From Burkholderia pyrrocinia (GTDB lineage: Bacteria > Pseudomonadota > Gammaproteobacteria > Burkholderiales > Burkholderiaceae): DNA of 64,000 nt. The position numbers were made by a program, and so were the translations under genes. Where the stretch lies: assembly GCF_018417535.1 (NCBI RefSeq), contig NZ_CP070977.1:1922001-1986000 (forward strand). The letters are read 5' to 3'. The notes below the pieces were generated by a model, which saw only the letters and a list, made by a program, of their open reading frames with translations, was not told the DNA's origin and did no database searches. How positions within the stretch are numbered: position 1 is the first letter of the stretch; every line of letters starts with the position of its first letter. Below are positions 58,642 through 64,000 of this stretch, piece after piece.

Positions 58642-59592
58642 TCAGTGAAACAGTTCGTCGTAGTCCACCGTGGCCGTGCCGAGCTTGCCGACCACGATGC
58701 CTGCCGCGCGATTCGCTAGCACGACCGCATCGACGAGCGGCACACCCGCGCCGAGCATCGTCGCGATCGTCGCGATCACGGTATCGCCCGCGCCCGACAC
58801 ATCAAACACCTCACGCGCGAGCGCCGGTGCGTGCAGTTCGCCGGTGGAGGAAAAAAGCGTCATCCCCTCTTCCGAGCGTGTGAGCAGCAGCGCGTCGATG
58901 TCAAGCTCGGCGCGCAGATGCGCGACGCGCGCGCGCAAATCGTCTTCCGATTTCCACTGCCCGACCACTTCGCGCAATTCCGCGCGGTTCGGCGTGATCA
59001 GCGATGCGCCACGGTAGCGCGCCCAGTCGTCGCCCTTCGGGTCGACAAGGACGGACTTGCCGGCCGCACGGGCCTTCTCGATCATCGTCGTGACGTGTGT
59101 CAGGCCGCCTTTCGCGTAATCCGACATCAGCACGACGTCGTGCTGCGGCAGCAGCGCGTCGAAACGCGCGAGCCCCGCGAGCAGCACCTCGTGCGTCGGC
59201 ATTGCCTCGAAGTCGACGCGCAGCAGTTGCTGCTGGCGCGCGAGCACGCGCAGCTTGATCGTGGTCGGCAGCGTCGGGTCGCGCTCGAGATGCGGCGTCA
59301 CACCGCTGCTGCCCAGCAGCTCGACGATCCGCTCGCCGGGTTCGTCGCAACCGACGACACACAGCAACCCGGCCTGGCCGCCGAGCGTCACGGCATTGCG
59401 CGCGACGTTGGCCGCGCCGCCGAGCCGCTCTTCCTGACGCTGCACGTGCACGACCGGCACCGGCGCTTCCGGCGAAATGCGCTCGACGTTGCCGAACCAG
59501 TAACGGTCGAGCATCACGTCGCCGACGACAAGCACGCGCGAACGCGCGATCTGCTCGCGCGGCACCTGAACGACTTCGCGGGGAGTATTCAT
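58642..59592 (-). CDS. hldA: D-glycero-beta-D-manno-heptose-7-phosphate kinase
   Basis: 316 residues, kinase domain only. PfkB signature RLGGAANVARNAVTLGG and DVSGAGDTVIATIATMLGAG. It lacks the C-terminal adenylyltransferase domain of E. coli HldE, so the HldC-type partner must be encoded elsewhere. Met at 59592 chosen; a start at 59631 would overlap ugd by about 30 bases. Confidence 0.93.
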   Translation of the reverse strand: MNTPREVVQVPREQIARSRVLVVGDVMLDRYWFGNVERISPEAPVPVVHVQRQEERLGGAANVARNAVTLGGQAGLLCVVGCDEPGERIVELLGSSGVTPHLERDPTLPTTIKLRVLARQQQLLRVDFEAMPTHEVLLAGLARFDALLPQHDVVLMSDYAKGGLTHVTTMIEKARAAGKSVLVDPKGDDWARYRGASLITPNRAELREVVGQWKSEDDLRARVAHLRAELDIDALLLTRSEEGMTLFSSTGELHAPALAREVFDVSGAGDTVIATIATMLGAGVPLVDAVVLANRAAGIVVGKLGTATVDYDELFH

Positions 59593-59599
59593 CGTGCGG

Positions 59600-61000
59600 T
59601 CAGCCACGGGAGGACGACTGGGGATCGACATACGGCCGGCCGATCGCGTAATAGTCGATGCCCAGTTCAGCCATCGCGTCCGGCTCGTACAGGTTGCGCC
59701 CGTCGAAGATCACCGGCGCCTTCAGTTCGGCCTTCAGGCGCATGAAATCGGGGCTCCGGAATTCCTTCCATTCGGTCACGATCACGAGCGCGTCCGCGCC
59801 CGTCACGGCGACGTCCTGCGTGTCGACGAGATGCAGCCGCGCGAGCGCCGCCGCATCGTCGCCGAAATCCAGCGCGAACACGCGCCGCGCCTCGTCGACC
59901 GCGACCGGATCGTATGCGCGCACGGTCGCGCCGCGCTCGAGCAGCGCGGCGATCAGGCGGCGGCTCGGCGCCTCGCGCATGTCGTCGGTGTTCGGCTTGA
60001 ACGCAAGGCCCCAGACCGCGAACTCGCGGCCGGTCAGGTCGGCGCCGAAACGCTGCTCGATCTTGCCGATCAGCACGTCCTTCTGTGCATGGTTGGCCGC
60101 CTCGACGGCTTCCAGGATGCGCAGCGGCTGGCCGTTCTCGCCCGCGGTGCGAATCAGCGCCTGGACGTCCTTCGGGAAGCACGAGCCGCCGTAGCCGACG
60201 CCCGCGTACAGGAAGTGGTAGCCGATGCGCGGATCGGAGCCGATCCCGCGGCGCACGGCCTCGATGTCGGCACCGACCTTGTCGGCGAGATTCGACATCT
60301 CGTTCATGAACGAGATGCGCGTCGCGAGCATCGCATTCGCCGCATATTTCGCAAATTCGGCCGAACGCACGTCCATGTAGATCGTCCGTTCGTGGTTGCG
60401 ATTGAACGGCGCGTAAAGCTTCTTCATCTTCTCGCGCGCGATCGTGCCCGTCTCGTCGTCGTCGACGCCGATGATGATCCGGTCCGGACGCATGAAATCC
60501 TCGACCGCGGCGCCTTCCTTCAGGAACTCCGGGTTCGACACGACCGAGAAGCGATGCGCGACGCTGCCCGCGAGCCCGCGTGCGGCAAGCGCCTCGTCGA
60601 CCACGCCGCGCACGCGCTGCGCGGTGCCGACCGGCACCGTCGACTTGTCGACGATCACCTTGAAGCCCGTCATGTGGCGGCCGATGTTGCGCGCGGCCTC
60701 GAGCACGTATTGCAGGTCGGCCGAGCCGTCCTCGTCGGGCGGCGTACCGACCGCAATGAACTGAATCTCGCCGTGCGCGACGCTCGCCTCGATGTCGGTC
60801 GAGAAGCGCAGGCGTCCCGCCGCACGGTTGCGCGCGATGATGTCCAGCAGCCCCGGTTCGTGAATCGGCATGCCGCCGTTATTCAGGATGTCGATCTTGC
60901 GCGGATCGACGTCGAGACAGAAGACGTCGTGACCGATCTCCGCGAGGCATGCGCCCGTGACGAGGCCGACATAGCCGGTGCCGATGATGGTGATTTTCAT
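59600..61000 (-). CDS. ugd: UDP-glucose 6-dehydrogenase
   Basis: 466 residues. [20 protein letters not shown] (NAD), catalytic Cys in [14 protein letters not shown], and the C-terminal [16 protein letters not shown]. Makes UDP-glucuronate, needed for L-Ara4N modification of lipid A in Burkholderia and for exopolysaccharide (family knowledge). Stop lies 8 bases before the hldA start. Confidence 0.96.
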   Translation of the reverse strand: MKITIIGTGYVGLVTGACLAEIGHDVFCLDVDPRKIDILNNGGMPIHEPGLLDIIARNRAAGRLRFSTDIEASVAHGEIQFIAVGTPPDEDGSADLQYVLEAARNIGRHMTGFKVIVDKSTVPVGTAQRVRGVVDEALAARGLAGSVAHRFSVVSNPEFLKEGAAVEDFMRPDRIIIGVDDDETGTIAREKMKKLYAPFNRNHERTIYMDVRSAEFAKYAANAMLATRISFMNEMSNLADKVGADIEAVRRGIGSDPRIGYHFLYAGVGYGGSCFPKDVQALIRTAGENGQPLRILEAVEAANHAQKDVLIGKIEQRFGADLTGREFAVWGLAFKPNTDDMREAPSRRLIAALLERGATVRAYDPVAVDEARRVFALDFGDDAAALARLHLVDTQDVAVTGADALVIVTEWKEFRSPDFMRLKAELKAPVIFDGRNLYEPDAMAELGIDYYAIGRPYVDPQSSSRG

Positions 61001-61090
61001 AGATGTTCCGGTACTTCCCGGTAATTGACTAACTTGGCCGCCGGGACAAGCCCGGCGACAACCGCAGCGCGTTGGCTCCGCGTGCCGGGA

Positions 61091-62263
61091 TCAGCTCGAC
61101 ATCGCAGGTTCGACGCGGCGCGGCGCATAGGTTTCCCAGCCGCTGCATCCGGGGCACTGCCAGTAGAAAAGCCGCGCCCGGAAACCGCAATTCTGGCACG
61201 TATACCGTGGCAGATTTTTCGTGCGCTGCTTGATCAGCGCACGCATCATTTCAAGTTCCTTACGACGCGGTTCGTCGGCCGCCGTAATCTGCGCATCGAG
61301 CAGGTGCAGCATCCCCGACAGGTTCGGCGCCTTCTCCATCTGCGTGCGCGCGAGCATGTGCGCCGCATCCTGGCCGCGCAACCCCGCGATGTGCTGATAC
61401 GCGATGTCGAGCAGGTCGTTCGACGGATAGCGATCGACATACCCCATCAGCAACTCGGCGCCGTCGACATTCCTGCCGAGCGCGACATAGGCCTTCATCA
61501 GCTTGTCGGCGACGAGCGGCAGATATGCCGGGTTCTGCGCTTCGACGCGCTTCCAGTGCTCGATCGCGGCCGTGTGGTTGCCCTCCGCCTCCGCGGCATC
61601 GCCGGACAGGATCGTCGCGCGAACGTTCTGCGGGTTCACGGTCAGCGCGAGCCGCAATTGTTCTTCGGCCGCGGCGGCGTTCTTGCGCTGCAGCGCGTCC
61701 TGCGCGAGTTCGCAGTGAAACTGCGCGATTTCGGTGCCGAGCGGTTTGTCGCTCATCGACTCGATGCGCTTCGCAGTGTCGATCGACTTGTTCCAGTCCT
61801 TCTCGATCTCGTAGATCGTCAGCAGCGCCCGCTGCGCACCGAGCGCGTAGTCGCCGTCGGCGAGCTTGTGGAACGCCTCCTCGGCGCGATCGAGCAGGCC
61901 GGCTTTCAGGAAGTCCTGGCCGAGCTCGTACAGCGCGTGGTCGCGCTCGTTGACCGGCAGGTCCGTGCGGCTCAGCAGGTTCTGGTGCACGCGGATCGCA
62001 CGGTCGGTTTCGCCGCGACGGCGGAACAGGTTGCCGAGCGCGAAGTGCAGCTCGACCGTCTCGGGGTCGAGCTTGGCGACCTCGATGAACGCGTCGATCG
62101 CCTTGTCGGGTTGTTCGTTCAACAGAAAATTCAGGCCGCGAAAATACGATCGCGGCAGGTTGGCACTCTCCGACAGGAGATTCTTCAGGTCATAGCGTGA
62201 CGCCACCCAACCGAGCGCGAACGCGACCGGAATCGCGAGCAACCACCAGAAATCCAGATCCAT
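61091..62263 (-). CDS. lapB: LPS assembly protein LapB (YciM)
   Basis: 390 residues. N-terminal membrane helix (WWLLAIPVAFALGWVASRYD), a TPR region across the middle and a C-terminal rubredoxin-like metal site (CQNCGFRARLFYWQCPGCSGWETY). With FtsH it controls LpxC turnover and so LPS level (E. coli knowledge). Starts at MDLDFWWL. Confidence 0.94.
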   Translation of the reverse strand: MDLDFWWLLAIPVAFALGWVASRYDLKNLLSESANLPRSYFRGLNFLLNEQPDKAIDAFIEVAKLDPETVELHFALGNLFRRRGETDRAIRVHQNLLSRTDLPVNERDHALYELGQDFLKAGLLDRAEEAFHKLADGDYALGAQRALLTIYEIEKDWNKSIDTAKRIESMSDKPLGTEIAQFHCELAQDALQRKNAAAAEEQLRLALTVNPQNVRATILSGDAAEAEGNHTAAIEHWKRVEAQNPAYLPLVADKLMKAYVALGRNVDGAELLMGYVDRYPSNDLLDIAYQHIAGLRGQDAAHMLARTQMEKAPNLSGMLHLLDAQITAADEPRRKELEMMRALIKQRTKNLPRYTCQNCGFRARLFYWQCPGCSGWETYAPRRVEPAMSS

Positions 62264-62316
62264 GCGAAATATCGAAGCAGAGACGAAAACCGCGCGATTG
62301 TCGCGCGGCGTCCGTG

Positions 62317-62610
62317 TTAAATGACGGGCGGCATCGGCGGCTGGTCGATGACGGCAGGCGTTTCGCGCGCCGCGCGCAGATCGCGCTTCAGGCGCCCGTT
62401 CTCGAGGCGCAGACGGAAGATCGAAGGCAGCGCGGACAGCAGGCCGGCCAGCAGCCCCACGGCAAAGAACGCCAGGCCGATCAGGATCAGCGGCGCTTGC
62501 CACGCATAGCCGGCAACAAAATTCAGCGTCGCGGTTTGCGTATTGGCCAGCGCGAGCACCAGCAGCAGTACGAACACCAATACCCGGATCAGCCAGACGA
62601 TAAACTTCAT
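62317..62610 (-). CDS. lapA: LapA-family membrane protein (DUF1049)
   Basis: 97 residues, two helices (LIRVLVFVLLLVLALANTQ and APLILIGLAFFAVGLLAGLL) and a short coiled tail (RLRLENGRLKRDLR). Always beside lapB. ATG at 62610 is the family start. Confidence 0.92.
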   Translation of the reverse strand: MKFIVWLIRVLVFVLLLVLALANTQTATLNFVAGYAWQAPLILIGLAFFAVGLLAGLLSALPSIFRLRLENGRLKRDLRAARETPAVIDQPPMPPVI

Positions 62611-62749
62611 GAAGCCCTCTCTTTGTTGCGGTTTGCCGCGGCGCGCGACTCCCCTTCGTCGCACCGAATCGACCCGTATTGTAAAGGAAGCGTTTCCGCG
62701 GCTGCGCAGATCCTGCGCGCCCCATTGCGCCGCGATCGCCGGAAATGAA

Positions 62750-62776
62750 AAAAGCGCCCGCTAGGGGCGCTTTTCT
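62750..62776 (-). terminator. Terminator after ihfB
   Basis: AAAAGCGCCC / GGGCGCTTTT perfect stem, 5-base loop; minus-strand T run. It separates rpsA-ihfB from lapAB. Confidence 0.85.
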
Positions 62777-62819
62777 TTTCAGCCTTTGCCGGACAGGTTC
62801 CGGGCAAACCGAACGACGC

Positions 62820-63143
62820 TCAACGCTCGTCGTCCGGATCGTCAGCCTTCAGCGGCTCACCGGCGCGGCCGTCGACGCGTTCGCGCAATTCCTTGCCAGG
62901 CTTGAAGTGCGGCACGAATTTCTCGGGCACCTGCACTTTCTCCCCTGACTTCGGGTTGCGTCCGACGCGCGCCGGGCGACGGTTGAGGCCGAAGCTGCCG
63001 AAACCCCGAATTTCGATACGGTGCCCTTTTGCCAAGGCATCGGACATCGCATCGAGCATCGTTTTCACCGCGAAATCCGCATCCTTGAGGACAAGTTGCG
63101 GAAATCGCGATGCCAGCTGCGCGACCAACTCGGATTTGGTCAT
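62820..63143 (-). CDS. ihfB: Integration host factor, beta subunit
   Basis: 107 residues. [34 protein letters not shown] and [10 protein letters not shown](Q)V, the DNA-bending arm. About 13 residues longer than E. coli IHF-beta at the C-terminus, with an acidic tail (KADDPDDER). Next to rpsA as usual. Confidence 0.97.
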   Translation of the reverse strand: MTKSELVAQLASRFPQLVLKDADFAVKTMLDAMSDALAKGHRIEIRGFGSFGLNRRPARVGRNPKSGEKVQVPEKFVPHFKPGKELRERVDGRAGEPLKADDPDDER

Positions 63144-63165
63144 ACTTCAGCAGACCTCGTGAGGC

Positions 63166-64000
63166 TTACTGGTTCTGGCCGTCGAGCTTCGCCTTCAGCA
63201 GCGCGCCGAGGTTGGTCGTACCGGTCGCAGCCGAGCTGGTGTCAGCTTGCAGGCCACGGATCGCTTCCTGTTGTTCAGCCGAATCCTTCGCCTTGATCGA
63301 CAGGTTGATGCCGCGCGACTTGCGATCGATGTTGATCACCATCGCGTTGACCTTGTCGCCTTCCTTCAGCACGTTGCGTGCGTCTTCGACGCGATCCTGC
63401 GAGATTTCCGACGCGCGCAGGTAGCCTTCGACGTCGCCCGTCAGCGTGATGACCGCACCCTTCGCATCGACCGTCTTCACGACGCCGTCGACGATCGAGC
63501 CCTTGTCGTTCATTGCAACGTAGTTGCTGAACGGGTCGCCTTCGAGCTGCTTGATGCCGAGCGAAATACGCTCCTTCTCGACGTCGATACCGAGCACGAT
63601 TGCTTCGACTTCGTCGCCCTTCTTGTACTTGCGAACGGCTTCTTCGCCGGTTTCGCTCCACGACAGGTCCGACAGGTGGACCAGGCCGTCGATGCCGCCC
63701 GGCAGACCGATGAACACGCCGAAGTCGGTGATCGACTTGATTGCGCCCGTGATCTTGTCGCCCTTCTTGAAGTTGCGGCTGAAGTCATCCCACGGATTCG
63801 GCTTGCACTGCTTCATGCCGAGGCTGATACGACGACGGTCTTCGTCGATCTCGAGGACCATGACTTCGACTTCGTCGCCCAGCTGGACAACCTTCGACGG
63901 AGCAACGTTCTTGTTGGTCCAGTCCATTTCCGACACGTGGACGAGGCCTTCGATGCCCGATTCCACTTCGACGAATGCGCCGTAGTCGGTGATGTTCGTG
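63166..64000 (-). CDS. rpsA: 30S ribosomal protein S1, 3' part (5' end outside window)
   Basis: At least 278 C-terminal codons; the frame runs off the right edge. Several S1 repeats are visible: [26 protein letters not shown] ([13 protein letters not shown]), [15 protein letters not shown], with [22 protein letters not shown] and related linkers. The end is an Ala/Thr-rich tail. S1 is essential for translation initiation on mRNAs with weak ribosome-binding sites. Confidence 0.97.
   Translation of the reverse strand, partial: TNITDYGAFVEVESGIEGLVHVSEMDWTNKNVAPSKVVQLGDEVEVMVLEIDEDRRRISLGMKQCKPNPWDDFSRNFKKGDKITGAIKSITDFGVFIGLPGGIDGLVHLSDLSWSETGEEAVRKYKKGDEVEAIVLGIDVEKERISLGIKQLEGDPFSNYVAMNDKGSIVDGVVKTVDAKGAVITLTGDVEGYLRASEISQDRVEDARNVLKEGDKVNAMVINIDRKSRGINLSIKAKDSAEQQEAIRGLQADTSSAATGTTNLGALLKAKLDGQNQ

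Overview
This window is a stretch of a GC-rich betaproteobacterial chromosome, most likely a Burkholderia (cepacia-complex-like) main chromosome. The grounds are codon use strongly biased to G/C at third positions, the gene blocks rpsP-rimM-trmD-rplS, rpsA-ihfB-lapA-lapB-ugd-hldA-hldD and thyA/folA/pmbA/yjgA, and core proteins of Burkholderia type. The species is inferred from family knowledge, not from a search. Genes are tightly packed on both strands. I see no integrase, transposase, phage gene or CRISPR array.

Layout. 1-7.2 kb (+): the 3' part of rne (RNase E), the molybdenum-cofactor genes moaA-mobA-moeA, a small membrane protein and a GNAT acetyltransferase. 7.3-13.3 kb (-): a 2-hydroxyacid dehydrogenase overlapping rmuC, an NhaD-type antiporter, a lone LUD/LutC protein and pncB. 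13.5-22.0 kb (mostly +): ferredoxin fdxA, two identical tRNA-Asn genes behind a near-consensus promoter, creA, an AraC regulator, azlCD, a conserved-looking unknown, a secreted Ala/Lys-rich protein (-), an S4 RNA-binding protein, a MATE exporter and fumC. 22.1-26.5 kb: an acyl-CoA thioesterase, a tiny lipoprotein-like ORF, an ArsR regulator and a large secreted FecR/DUF6600 protein.

26.6-34.1 kb is a folate and housekeeping block (thyA, folA, pmbA, yjgA, mog, orn). Between thyA and folA lies a sigma-54 enhancer-binding regulator, transcribed divergently from a small secreted protein gene. That small gene has a near-consensus sigma-54 promoter, an 18-bp palindrome at the usual enhancer distance and its own terminator. 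This self-contained module is the most interesting candidate system here. 34.2-42.8 kb: M48 protease, rsgA, a DUF2007-like protein, a CobD/CbiB-like membrane protein, a Nudix hydrolase, the rpsP-rimM-trmD-rplS operon, a sorbosone-dehydrogenase-like protein and a TM2 protein.

42.9-52.5 kb: a radical SAM protein with a nearly perfect LexA (SOS) box at its promoter, an Lrp regulator divergent from dadA (D-amino acid catabolism), an acyl-CoA dehydrogenase with etfBA (beta-oxidation and electron transfer) and the metNIQ methionine importer. 52.6-64 kb: an alpha/beta hydrolase, a histone-deacetylase-family protein, mltB, cysM, a ComEA-like protein, heptose and UDP-glucuronate genes (hldD, hldA, ugd), lapBA (control of LPS synthesis), ihfB and the 3' part of rpsA.

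Intrinsic terminators, many of them perfect and bidirectional, separate most convergent pairs. CDS starts were chosen by ribosome-binding sites, translational coupling and family N-termini, and often lie downstream of the longest possible ORF start.
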